NCBI RefSeq assembly: GCF_947495705.1
Contig: NZ_CANLZR010000001.1
Location: 496,001 to 560,000, forward strand
Reading direction: 5' to 3'
Length of the DNA: 64,000 bases
Source of the DNA: an uncultured Phycicoccus sp.
GTDB taxonomy: Bacteria; Actinomycetota; Actinomycetes; Actinomycetales; Dermatophilaceae
Shown here: positions 9,655-16,845 of the stretch, piece by piece
Position numbering within the stretch: position 1 is the stretch's first letter
Layout: the number at the start of each line of letters is the position of its first letter
Translations under genes and position numbers: made by a program
The notes under the pieces: generated by a model
Told to the model about the DNA's origin: nothing
The model's database searches: none
What the model saw: only the letters and a program-made list of their open reading frames with translations

Positions 9655-10099
9655 ACCGGCGGCACGGCCGCCGGCTGTCGCGAGCCGGTCGGTCCCTGCG
9701 GCGAGCCGCACAAGGTCTGCCACGCGACGGTGGCGCCGCCCCGGAGGGTCGGACTTCGACTCGAGCCGTCGGCCGCAGCACCCGCGCCGTCGCGCGCGTC
9801 ATGCACCCCCCGAAGGACGCGCATGGCCCCTGAACCGGTGACCCGAGACAGAGGACGTCGTGCCGTTATCCGAACGACCCACCCCCTGGACCGAGCAGTA
9901 CCGGATGTTCTCACCGTCCGGGCCTGCCCTGAGCAGTGGGCATGGGGACTGTTCTAGTGCTCCTCGAGGGGCGGTGCAAGCGGTTCGGAAGAAGATTCCC
10001 GGGTTGTCTCGGGCCTCGGCGTGTCGTCCACAACCCCGGGTGCTCGGATGGGTCTCCGTGCACAGGCCTGTGGACGAAATCGGTGGACAACCGGGGCGC
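9655..10099. other. Gene-free stretch
   Basis: About 445 nt with no convincing protein. Open frames here have poor composition and no ribosome-binding sites. The only patterns seen are short inverted repeats and three DnaA-box-like 9-mers on one side (10024-10032, 10069-10077, 10082-10090). An unrecognised small RNA is possible. Confidence 0.5.
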
Positions 10100-10112
10100 T
10101 AGGCTGGCCCCC

Positions 10113-10349
10113 ATGTCGACGTTCGCCGCCCTGGCCGCCGCCGAGGAAGCCACCCACACCGAGCTGCCCATCCCCGCCTGGCTCATCGGGCTCATCGCGC
10201 TCCTCGTGTTCGTGCTCCTCCTCGGGGTCACCTGGTCCTTCCGTGGGACCCACAACCGGTACGCACCGCCCTCCGGGCACGGTGAGACCCCCGGCGCCCC
10301 CGCTGCCGGTGACGGGGCGCACTGGCCCGAGCACCCGGGCCAGCACTGA
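10113..10349 (+). CDS. Small single-pass membrane protein upstream of nadD
   Basis: A 78-residue protein of unknown function. A short N-terminal region ([19 protein letters not shown]) precedes one membrane helix (about 22-42, [17 protein letters not shown]) and a Pro/Gly/His-rich cytoplasmic-looking tail. The start is supported by TAGGCT at 10100-10105, 7 nt upstream, so it is probably leaderless. nadD follows after 11 nt, making this the first gene of the nadD-rsfS-phosphatase operon. Similar short membrane proteins precede nadD in other actinobacteria (recalled, not searched). Confidence 0.8.
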   Translation: MSTFAALAAAEEATHTELPIPAWLIGLIALLVFVLLLGVTWSFRGTHNRYAPPSGHGETPGAPAAGDGAHWPEHPGQH

Positions 10350-10360
10350 GCGGCTCCCGC

Positions 10361-10945
10361 GTGCGGCTCGGGGTGATGGGCGGCACGTTCGACCCCATCC
10401 ATCACGGGCACCTCGTCGCCGCCTCCGAGGTGCAGGCACTGCTCGGCCTCGACGAGGTCGTGTTCGTGCCCACCGGGCGGCCCTGGCAGAAGGACGAGCG
10501 GGAGGTCGCGCCGGCCGAGCATCGCTACCTCATGACCGTCGTCGCCACCGCGTCCAACCCGAGCTTCACCGTCTCGCGGGTCGACATCGACCGCGACGGC
10601 CCGACGTACACCGTCGACACCCTGCGGGACCTGCGGGCCCAGCGCCCGGACGCCGAGCTGTTCTTCATCACCGGTGCCGATGCCCTCGCCCAGATCCTGT
10701 CGTGGAAGGATGCTGACGAGCTGTGGGAGCTCGCGCACTTCGTCGGGGTCACCCGTCCGGGGTACACCCTCTCCGAGCTCGGGCTGCCGTCGGACCGCAT
10801 CACCCTCCAGGAGGTGCCTGCGATGGCCATCTCCTCCACCGACTGCCGTGAGCGGGTCCGGGCCGGCGAGCCGGTCTGGTACCTCGTCCCCGACGGGGTC
10901 GTCCAGTACATCTCCAAGTACCGCCTCTACCGAGGAGCACCGTGA
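10361..10945 (+). CDS. nadD: Nicotinate-nucleotide adenylyltransferase
   Basis: Adenylates nicotinate mononucleotide to deamido-NAD, a central step of NAD synthesis. The 194-residue nucleotidyltransferase has [20 protein letters not shown], with the catalytic HxGH, and the C-terminal [13 protein letters not shown] (ISSTxxR motif). The GTG at 10361 puts the motif right at the N-terminus. It overlaps rsfS by GTGA. Confidence 0.95.
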   Translation: MRLGVMGGTFDPIHHGHLVAASEVQALLGLDEVVFVPTGRPWQKDEREVAPAEHRYLMTVVATASNPSFTVSRVDIDRDGPTYTVDTLRDLRAQRPDAELFFITGADALAQILSWKDADELWELAHFVGVTRPGYTLSELGLPSDRITLQEVPAMAISSTDCRERVRAGEPVWYLVPDGVVQYISKYRLYRGAP

Positions 10946-11322
10946 CCGCCACCGACCGATCGCTCGAGCTCGCGCGCGCCGCCGCCGCGGCCGCCGCCGA
11001 GAAGCTCGCCACCACCATCACCGGCATCGACGTGTCCGACCAGCTCGCGCTGACCGACGTGTTCGTCATCGTCTCCGCCGAGTCCGAACGTCAGGTCGGC
11101 TCGATCGTCGACGAGGTCGAGGACGTCCTGCGCGCGATGGGCTCCAAGCCGATCCGCCGGGAGGGCCAGCGCGACGGGCGCTGGGTCCTCATCGACTTCT
11201 CGGACATCGTCGTGCACGTCCAGCACGACGAGGAGCGTGACTTCTACGAGCTCGAGCGGCTGTGGAAGGACTGCCCCGCCATCGACCTCGGGGTGGTCGG
11301 CACCGAGCAGGGCGGCCGGTGA
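10942..11322 (+). CDS. rsfS: Ribosomal silencing factor RsfS
   Basis: Binds L14 of the 50S subunit and blocks subunit joining when nutrients are scarce. The 126-residue product includes [24 protein letters not shown] and [25 protein letters not shown], the conserved RsfS/DUF143 core. The start GTG overlaps the nadD stop, and its own stop overlaps the next GTG, so three genes are translationally coupled. Confidence 0.95.
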   Translation: MTATDRSLELARAAAAAAAEKLATTITGIDVSDQLALTDVFVIVSAESERQVGSIVDEVEDVLRAMGSKPIRREGQRDGRWVLIDFSDIVVHVQHDEERDFYELERLWKDCPAIDLGVVGTEQGGR

Positions 11323-11981
11323 CGGACCCGCTCCGGTCCGCTCCTCGACGGGTCGTCGTGCTCCGGCACGGCGAGACGACACACAACGCCTCGGGCGTCT
11401 GGCAGGGCCAGCTCGACAGCCCGCTGTCCGAGCGGGGCGAGGAGCAGGCGCGCGCCGCCGGGGTCGCCGTCGCCGCGCTGCACCCCACCCGCGTCGTCAG
11501 CTCGGACCTGGTGCGGGCCCGGCTCACCGGCGAGAGCGTCGCCGCCGCCGCCGGCGTGCCGATCACCCTGGACCCCCGTTTCCGCGAGATCCACGCGGGC
11601 GCGTGGCAGGGCCTGACGAACGTGCAGATCGGCGAGCGCTGGCCGCAGGAGCGCGCCGCGGTGCTCCGGGGTGAGGACATCCCGCGCGGCGGGGACGGGG
11701 AGTCGATGGCCGACGTCCGGGCCCGGGTCGCGGAGGCGCTCGAGGAGCACCTGGCGGGGCTCGACGCGGGGGAGTGTCTCGTCGTGTCCACGCACGGCGC
11801 GGCGGGGCGGGCCGCCGTCGGGTGGTTGCTCGGGCTGGATCAGACGGTGGCGTGGCGGGTGCTCGGTGCGCTCGGCAACTGTCACTGGGGCGAGCTCGTC
11901 GAGGGGCGCGAAGGCTGGCGGCTGGCCACCTGGAACGCCTCGTCCGGGGTGCCGTCGCGCGGCGAGTACACCCCTCCGTGA
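11319..11981 (+). CDS. Histidine phosphatase (phosphoglycerate-mutase-like; GpgP candidate)
   Basis: A 220-residue phosphatase with the phosphohistidine motif LRHGETTHNASGVWQGQLDSPLS, FREIHAGAWQGL and VVSTHGAAGRAAVG. In Mycobacterium tuberculosis the gene after nadD-rsfS is the glucosyl-3-phosphoglycerate phosphatase GpgP, and length and order agree. The link to methylglucose lipopolysaccharide or glucosylglycerate metabolism is therefore a synteny-based inference; a broad phosphatase is the alternative. The GTG at 11319 overlaps the rsfS stop. Confidence 0.85.
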   Translation: MTDPLRSAPRRVVVLRHGETTHNASGVWQGQLDSPLSERGEEQARAAGVAVAALHPTRVVSSDLVRARLTGESVAAAAGVPITLDPRFREIHAGAWQGLTNVQIGERWPQERAAVLRGEDIPRGGDGESMADVRARVAEALEEHLAGLDAGECLVVSTHGAAGRAAVGWLLGLDQTVAWRVLGALGNCHWGELVEGREGWRLATWNASSGVPSRGEYTPP

Positions 11982-11988
11982 GGCCGAT

Positions 11989-12017
11989 TTGGGGGAGCGG
12001 TGGGGCGTAGGTAGACT
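11989..12017 (+). promoter_or_regulatory. tRNA-Ala promoter
   Basis: -35 TTGGGG (11989-11994), a 17-nt spacer and -10 TAGACT (12012-12017), about 30 nt before the tRNA. Confidence 0.65.
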
Positions 12018-12047
12018 CGCCGTCGCCCCTTCGGGGGAAACCCACTC

Positions 12048-12120
12048 GGGGCTGTAGCGCAGTTGGTAGCGCACCTCCATGGCATGGAGGGGGTCAGGGG
12101 TTCGAATCCCCTCAGCTCCA
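12048..12120 (+). tRNA. tRNA-Ala (anticodon GGC)
   Basis: A full 73-nt cloverleaf: acceptor GGGGCTG/CAGCTCC with the alanine identity pair G3:U70, D stem GCGC/GCGC, anticodon stem CCTCC/GGAGG with loop ATGGCAT (anticodon 12081-12083), and T stem AGGGG/CCCCT with TTCGAAT. The discriminator is A; CCA is not encoded. It reads GCC, the most used Ala codon in this DNA. Confidence 0.97.
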
Positions 12121-12125
12121 CATCG

Positions 12126-12157
12126 ATGAACGGGCCGGCGCCAGCCGGCCCGTTCGT
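12126..12157 (+). terminator. tRNA-Ala terminator
   Basis: A perfect 12-bp stem (12128-12139 with 12144-12155), extended by two more pairs, with a GCCA loop, 7 nt after the tRNA. Confidence 0.75.
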
Positions 12158-12194
12158 CATGTGGAGTGGGGATTCGGGAGGAGCGGGCGACGGG

Positions 12195-12210
12195 TCCCCT
12201 CAGCTCCACA
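12195..12210 (+). repeat. Duplicate of the tRNA-Ala 3' end
   Basis: TCCCCTCAGCTCCACA is an exact copy of 12107-12122: the T-stem strand, acceptor 3' strand and two flanking bases of tRNA-Ala, 88 nt downstream. A second terminator-like hairpin follows it, mimicking the order at the real tRNA. It may be an attachment-site scar or a tRNA remnant. Confidence 0.8.
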
Positions 12211-12212
12211 AT

Positions 12213-12257
12213 GCAAGGACGGGCTCGGCACGCTTTTCGCCGGGCCCGTCCTCTTGC
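12213..12257. terminator. Second hairpin between tRNA-Ala and tag
   Basis: GCAAGGACGGGC (12213-12224) pairs with GCCCGTCCTCTTGC, leaving a two-base bulge. It lies just past the stop of the minus-strand tag gene and could terminate both directions. Confidence 0.6.
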
Positions 12258-12273
12258 GTCGGGGCCCTGGGCC

Positions 12274-12879
12274 TCAGTCGGGCCAGACGCCGCTGCTGCC
12301 GCGGCGGTGGCTGCCCAGGACGTGGGTGTCGACGATGCCGATGGCCTCCATGAGCGCGTACATCGTCGTGGGGCCGACGAAGACGAACCCCTTGCGCTTG
12401 AGCGCCCTGGACAGCTCCACGGACTCCGGGGACGTCGTCGGGACCTCGGCCATGCTGCGGGGGCGGGGGGTGTCGGCGGGCCGGTGCCGCCACACGAAGG
12501 CCGCGAGGTCCCCGTCGGGGTCCTCGCGCAGGGCGAGGGTGGCGCGGGCGTTGGTGACGCTGGCGTGGACCTTCGCGCGGTTCCGGACGATGCCGGCGTC
12601 GGCGAGGAGCCGGGCGACGTCGTCGTCCCCGTAGGCCGCGACGACCTCGGGGTCGAAGCCGTCGAAGGCCGCCCGGAACGCCGTGCGCTTGCGCAGGATC
12701 GTCGCCCAGGACAGCCCGGACTGGAACGCCTCGAGGGTGAGCCGCTCGAACACGCCGCGCTCGTCGCGCACCGGCATCCCCCACTCGGTGTCGTAGTACT
12801 CGCGCAGCAGCGGGTCGGTGGCCGCCCACGCGGGGCGGGCCAGCCCGTCCGCGCCGACGACGAGGCCGGGGTCGGTCAC
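12274..12879 (-). CDS. tag: DNA-3-methyladenine glycosylase I
   Basis: Base-excision repair glycosylase that removes 3-methyladenine. The 201-residue protein has DPLLREYYDTEWGMPV, LEAFQSGLSWATILRKR (catalytic-pocket Glu retained), ADAGIVRNRAKV and KGFVFVGPTTMYALMEAIG. Compared from memory with E. coli Tag, the zinc ligands appear largely missing: no N-terminal Cys, Tyr in place of the first His, and no Cys after THVLGSHRR. The GTG at 12879 overlaps the upstream stop (GTGA), coupling it to the phosphoesterase gene. Confidence 0.92.
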   Translation of the reverse strand: MTDPGLVVGADGLARPAWAATDPLLREYYDTEWGMPVRDERGVFERLTLEAFQSGLSWATILRKRTAFRAAFDGFDPEVVAAYGDDDVARLLADAGIVRNRAKVHASVTNARATLALREDPDGDLAAFVWRHRPADTPRPRSMAEVPTTSPESVELSRALKRKGFVFVGPTTMYALMEAIGIVDTHVLGSHRRGSSGVWPD

Positions 12880-14018
12880 GAGCGGCGCAGCGTCACGATG
12901 GGGATCTCGGGGTCGGCGCCGACCCGCACCGCGGGGCCCCAGGCCCCGGCGCCGCGGGAGGTGACGACGGTGGTGTCCCCGACGGTCGCGACCCCGTCGA
13001 CCATCGGCTGCTGGAGCTTGACGAGATAGTTCAGCGGCCACTGCTGCCCGCCGTGGGTGTGCCCGGACAGCTGGACGTCGACGCCGCGGCCCTCGACCTC
13101 GAGGGCCTGCCGCGGCTGGTGGGCCGACAGGAGGGTGAAGGCCGCGGGGTCCGTCCCGTCGAGGGTGGCGTCGTAGTCGGGGGCGAACACGCCCGTCCCC
13201 TCGCTGTCGTGCACTCCCGCGAGGGTGATCGTGGAACCACCGCGGGTGATCGGGACGGACTCGTTGGCCAGGACGGTGAGCCCGTCCGCCTCGAAGGTCC
13301 GCACCCAGTTGGCGGTGTCGCGGTACATCTCGTGGTTGCCCGTGGTCGCGAACACCCCGAGCGGGGCCTGGAGGTCACGCAGCGGCGCGATCTCGGCCGC
13401 GTACCGGTCCGCGCGGCCGTCGACGAGGTCGCCCGCGATGACGATGAGGTCGGGGCGCTCGGCGTTGACGAGGTCGACGACGAGCTGGGTGAAGTCGGCG
13501 CCGCGGACGGCGCCGGCGTGGATGTCGGTGACGAGCGCGACCCGGGTGCCGTCGAACTCGGCGGGCAGCTGCGGCGAGGAGACCTCGTACTCGGTGACGA
13601 TGGGCTGGGCGGCGACGATCGCGCCGTAGGCGGTGAGCGCGGCCGCGACGATGGCGACGGCCGGGGAGGCGAAGCGGTTGAGCGCGCGCCGGCCCTCGCG
13701 GCCGTGGTCGGCCCGCCAGCGGACGAACCAGATGACGATGCTCAGGAGCCAGACGGGGACGAGCCCGAGGAACAGGTAGAGGCAGGCCGCGAGGAACGCC
13801 TGCCCGGTCCAGGCGACCGGCCGCATCTGGGCGGGGCTCCACTGCCCGCCCCACACGTCGAAGCCGGCGAGCATCGCGGCGGCGAGCGCGAGCAGGACGA
13901 CGCCGATGGCGAACGGCACCCACCGGGCCCGCCAGGCCGGGGCGAGGGCGAGCCGGTGCCAGACGAAGCCGACGAAGGCCGCGAAGACCCCGAGGACCAC
14001 GACGATGAAGACGGTCAT
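12876..14018 (-). CDS. Membrane-anchored metallophosphoesterase (YkuE-like)
   Basis: A 380-residue protein: four predicted membrane helices in residues 1-150, then a calcineurin-like phosphoesterase domain facing outside. Metal-binding motifs are LVTDIHAG, VIAGDLVDG, TTGNHEMY, LSAHQP and SGHTHGGQQWP. Relatives act on envelope lipid or nucleotide substrates; the substrate here is unknown. It heads a two-gene minus-strand unit with tag. Confidence 0.88.
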   Translation of the reverse strand: MTVFIVVVLGVFAAFVGFVWHRLALAPAWRARWVPFAIGVVLLALAAAMLAGFDVWGGQWSPAQMRPVAWTGQAFLAACLYLFLGLVPVWLLSIVIWFVRWRADHGREGRRALNRFASPAVAIVAAALTAYGAIVAAQPIVTEYEVSSPQLPAEFDGTRVALVTDIHAGAVRGADFTQLVVDLVNAERPDLIVIAGDLVDGRADRYAAEIAPLRDLQAPLGVFATTGNHEMYRDTANWVRTFEADGLTVLANESVPITRGGSTITLAGVHDSEGTGVFAPDYDATLDGTDPAAFTLLSAHQPRQALEVEGRGVDVQLSGHTHGGQQWPLNYLVKLQQPMVDGVATVGDTTVVTSRGAGAWGPAVRVGADPEIPIVTLRRS

Positions 14019-14194
14019 GCCGCGGCGCCGGCGAGCGAGGGGCCGCGGCGCACGCCGCGGCGGGCGGAGACGCGAGCGGCGGGGGACATCGTCATGTGCT
14101 GCATCGTGTCACGGGCGGCTGACGATGCCGGGCGGTCGGACGCCCGGGCCGCGGTCCTGTCCATCCTCGCGGCGCGTCCGCCTAGCCTGACGGG

Positions 14195-15667
14195 GTGCCC
14201 CACGACGTCATGTCACCGCCGCCGCTCGACGTCGACGTCCTCGTCGTCGGCGCCGGCCTGTCGGGGGTGGACGCGGCCTGCCGCCTCGCCACGACGACGC
14301 ACGGTGTCACGTGGGCCGTCGTCGAGGCACGGGCGGCGACGGGCGGGACGTGGGACCTGTTCCGCTACCCGGGCGCCCGCTCGGACTCGGACATGTACAC
14401 CCTGGGCTTCCCGTTCCGGCCGTGGCGGGGGCCCGCCAGCTTCGCCCCGGCCGAGGAGATCCTGCGCTACATCCGGGACACGGCCGACGAGTACGGCGTG
14501 ACGGGGCGCATCCACCTGGGCCAGCGGGTCACCCGGGCCGCGTGGTCGAGCGCCGACCGGCGGTGGACCGTCACCGTGCGGACCGGGGACGGGGAACTGC
14601 TGGAGCACCGGGCGCGGTTCGTGTACGTCGCCACCGGCTACTACGCGTACGACTCCGGGCACGTCGTCGACTTCCCGGGTTGTGCCGACTTCGCGGGCAC
14701 GCTCGTGCACCCCCAGCAGTGGCCGGCCGACCTCGACGTCACCGGGCGCCGGGTCGTCGTCATCGGCAGCGGGGCGACGGCGGTGACCCTCGTCCCGGCG
14801 TTGGTGGAGCAGGGGGCCGCGCACGTGACGATGCTCCAGCGCAGTCCCGGCTACGTCGCCGCCCTGCCGTCCACCGACGGCCTCGCCGACCTCGCCCGGC
14901 GGGCCCTTCCCGAGCGGGCCGCGCATGCCCTCGTCCGGGGCAAGAACGTGGCCCTGTCCACTCTCAGCTACCGCTTCCTGCGCCGGTTCCCCGACGCCGG
15001 CCGGCGGGTGCTCCGGCGCCGCCTCGTCGACCGGCTCCCCGGCGGCTGGCCGGTCGACACCCACTTCGCTCCCCGGTACGACCCGTGGGACCAGCGGATC
15101 GCCGTCGCCCCGGACGGTGACCTCCTCGACGTCCTGGGCGGCCCACGCGCCGACGTCGTGACGGCCACGATCGACCGGTTCGTCCCCGAGGGGATCCGGC
15201 TGGACGGCGGTGAGGTGCTGCCCGCCGATGTCGTCGTCACCGCGACCGGGCTCCGGCTCGAGTTCGGCGGGGGAGCGGAGCTGGTCGTCGACGGGGAGAC
15301 GGTGCAGGTCCCCACCCGGCACGTCTACAAGGGGTGCATGCTCTCGGACGTGCCGAACCTCGTCCTCGCGGTCGGGTACACCAACGCCAGCTGGACGCTG
15401 CGCGCCGACCTCACGGCGCGCTGGTTCTGCCGGCTGCTGCGCCACCTGCGCCGTCACGGCCGGACGGTCGCCGTGCCGCGCTGGGACGGGACGGGCGGGG
15501 CGGAGCGTCCGCTGCTCGGCCTGACGTCGGGCTACATCCGCCGCGGCGAGCACCTGCTCCCCACCCAGGGCACGCGCCGGCCGTGGCTCGTCGTCCAGAA
15601 CTACGTCGCCGACCTCGTCGCGACGCGGCTGGGGCGCCTCGACGACGGCGTCCTCGAGCTGCGCTGA
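14195..15667 (+). CDS. Flavin-dependent monooxygenase (Baeyer-Villiger type)
   Basis: A 490-residue FAD/NADPH oxygenase. It has the FAD Rossmann motif LVVGAGLSGVDAACRL, the Baeyer-Villiger fingerprint FAGTLVHPQQWP (FxGxxxHxxxWP), and the NADPH Rossmann motif VVVIGSGATAVTLVPAL. It resembles EthA-like ketone or prodrug oxidisers; the substrate is unknown. The GTG at 14195 follows TAGCCT (14183-14188) by 6 nt, suggesting a leaderless transcript. An ATG five codons in is the alternative. The MarR-like gene is convergent with it and may or may not control it. Confidence 0.88.
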   Translation: MPHDVMSPPPLDVDVLVVGAGLSGVDAACRLATTTHGVTWAVVEARAATGGTWDLFRYPGARSDSDMYTLGFPFRPWRGPASFAPAEEILRYIRDTADEYGVTGRIHLGQRVTRAAWSSADRRWTVTVRTGDGELLEHRARFVYVATGYYAYDSGHVVDFPGCADFAGTLVHPQQWPADLDVTGRRVVVIGSGATAVTLVPALVEQGAAHVTMLQRSPGYVAALPSTDGLADLARRALPERAAHALVRGKNVALSTLSYRFLRRFPDAGRRVLRRRLVDRLPGGWPVDTHFAPRYDPWDQRIAVAPDGDLLDVLGGPRADVVTATIDRFVPEGIRLDGGEVLPADVVVTATGLRLEFGGGAELVVDGETVQVPTRHVYKGCMLSDVPNLVLAVGYTNASWTLRADLTARWFCRLLRHLRRHGRTVAVPRWDGTGGAERPLLGLTSGYIRRGEHLLPTQGTRRPWLVVQNYVADLVATRLGRLDDGVLELR

Positions 15668-15710
15668 GCCTCGTTCGGCGCCGTGGCGTCCGCCGTCCGT
15701 GGCGGGGCCG

Positions 15711-16460
15711 TCACGCGCCTTCTGCGACGACCGCCACGAGGCTGAGCAGGGTGTCCTGCTCGTCGAGCCCGAGGTCCTCGAGCCAGAGGTGGGCAAGCCG
15801 GGTGACGGTGTCCTCGAGGCGCTCGACGAGCGCCCGCCCGGCCTCGTCGACACGGGCCTCCCGCAGGCGCAGGTCCCGGCTGCTGGGGTCCCGGACGATG
15901 AGGCCGGACTTCTCGAGGTGCGCGAGGATCTCCGAGACGCGCTGGGGCGGGAGGCGGAGGTACTGGCCCAGGTTGACTCCGGGGGAGGGCTTGTCGCGGA
16001 TCCGGCGCAGGGTGTCGAAGGCGACCGGGGTGAGCCCCGGTGCGGACGTCGCGAGCACCCGTCGCAGGTCGGCGTCGACGACCGCCGACGCCTGGCGGAG
16101 CAGGAGCGGGACGTTGACCAGGTCGTGGGGGTCCGGGTGCTCCCACCGGCGGTCCAGCCGCAGGCCGAGGCTGTAGCGCAGCGCGAGGTGCTCCTGGAGG
16201 CGGGCCCACGGCTCGTTCGGCTCGCGCTCGGTCGCCGGGATGCCGCGACGGCGCATCCACGAGGGGGAGCGCCGCCGACCGGGTGGGCCCCAGGGCCCGT
16301 CCTTCGGGCGCGTCGAGGCCGGAACGTCCCCGATCACGACGTGCGTCGGTCCCCCGGCTCCGGCGCCGGCCCCGGACCCTCCTCCCGGCGTGGCAGCGGC
16401 CGCGGGCGCCGGAGGGGTCGGCCGCGTCGGCGGCTCACTGTCTCTCTCGACGTGCCCCAT
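15711..16460 (-). CDS. MarR-like winged-helix regulator with disordered N-terminus
   Basis: 249 residues. Roughly residues 1-60 are Pro/Gly/Ala-rich and disordered. The C-terminal part reads as a MarR-type winged helix: TPVAFDTLRRI, LGQYLRLPPQRVSEILAHLE (recognition helix), KSGLIVRDPSSRDLRLREA (wing), then a dimerisation helix. The ATG at 16460 has AGGAGGGGG just upstream. Ligand and targets are unknown. The neighbouring palindromes at 16607-16666 lie in its upstream region and could be its operator. Confidence 0.75.
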   Translation of the reverse strand: MGHVERDSEPPTRPTPPAPAAAATPGGGSGAGAGAGGPTHVVIGDVPASTRPKDGPWGPPGRRRSPSWMRRRGIPATEREPNEPWARLQEHLALRYSLGLRLDRRWEHPDPHDLVNVPLLLRQASAVVDADLRRVLATSAPGLTPVAFDTLRRIRDKPSPGVNLGQYLRLPPQRVSEILAHLEKSGLIVRDPSSRDLRLREARVDEAGRALVERLEDTVTRLAHLWLEDLGLDEQDTLLSLVAVVAEGA

Positions 16461-16754
16461 CGTCCCCCTCCTGCATGGTGCTCCGCGACGCGGAGTCAGG
16501 TCGCCCCGGCGCCCGTCCGGCCCGCGTCCCACTGTGCCCCCCGATCGGCCGGGCTCGCCCGTCGTCCACAGGGTCAATCCATCTCTGTCCGGAATCCCCC
16601 CGGTAACCGGAGGTATCCCTCCGGTTCCGGAGGAAGGACAGTCCGGATCCGGAGGGATACCTCCGGGTGGCGGAGCGATTCGCGGGGAGAACTACAACGT
16701 CTCGGTGGCGGGTCGGGGCGCCCGCCGCTCGTCCGCCGGGCCGCGCGGCTGCGG
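16461..16754. other. Intergenic region between MarR-like gene and leuS leader
   Basis: About 295 nt without a gene. Its main content is the palindrome cluster at 16607-16666. It must also hold the divergent promoter of the MarR-like gene. Confidence 0.55.
16607..16666. repeat. Nested palindromes, possible operator
   Basis: An 18-bp arm, CCGGAGGTATCCCTCCGG (16607-16624), is the exact reverse complement of 16649-16666. Each arm is itself a 7+4+7 palindrome. Further GGAATCC, TTCCGGAGG and TCCGGATCCGG half-motifs lie around it. Confidence 0.75.
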
Positions 16755-16760
16755 TACCCT
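16755..16760 (+). promoter_or_regulatory. leuS leader promoter -10 box
   Basis: TACCCT lies 6 nt before the GTG of the leader peptide, the same spacing as other leaderless genes in this window. Confidence 0.6.
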
Positions 16761-16766
16761 GAGCGC

Positions 16767-16793
16767 GTGACGAGGCTCCTGCTCCTTACGTAG
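16767..16793 (+). CDS. Leucine-rich leader peptide of leuS
   Basis: A short frame GTG...TAG encodes MTRLLLLT: four consecutive Leu codons (CTC CTG CTC CTT) in eight residues. It starts 6 nt after TACCCT, ends 26 nt before an intrinsic terminator and precedes leuS. This is the layout of ribosome-mediated attenuation: stalling at Leu codons when leucyl-tRNA is scarce would free an antiterminator. A competing hairpin GCCGCGC/GCGCGGC covers about 16792-16818. Confidence 0.7.
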   Translation: MTRLLLLT

Positions 16794-16819
16794 CCGCGCG
16801 GCCCCCGGCCGGCGCGGCG

Positions 16820-16844
16820 ACCCCTCCTGCGTGAGGGGTTTTTT
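16820..16844 (+). terminator. Attenuator terminator before leuS
   Basis: A 7-bp stem ACCCCTC/GAGGGGT (16820-16826 with 16833-16839) is followed directly by six T residues (16839-16844). T-runs are rare in this DNA, so a canonical terminator just before a start codon is a clear signal. Its 3' arm also contains the GAGG that could be the leuS ribosome-binding site. Confidence 0.8.
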
Positions 16845-16845
16845 C

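Noticed and set aside
9836-9872. Relative of the 27-bp proB-pdxY repeat (GGTGACCCGAGA ... CCGTTATCC)
   Set aside because: The pieces match but in a different order and spacing, so common origin is not supported.
9516-9914. Possible 132-codon minus-strand gene upstream of the glycosyltransferase
   Set aside because: Composition is Arg/Ser/Pro-rich without structure, and it overlaps the promoter and orphan hairpin.
10024-10090. Three DnaA-box-like 9-mers (TCGTCCACA twice, TTGTCCACC)
   Set aside because: Only one mismatch from boxes, but there are just three, with no A+T-rich unwinding region and no dnaA/dnaN nearby. Single copies also occur near 16562 and 39542, so chance is likely. Not an origin.
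12048-12210. Prophage or genomic island at tRNA-Ala
   Set aside because: The two repeats are only 88 nt apart and there is no integrase or phage gene. At most an empty site.
16461-16845. T-box riboswitch for leuS
   Set aside because: No T-box consensus or specifier loop seen. The Leu-codon leader and terminator explain the region better.
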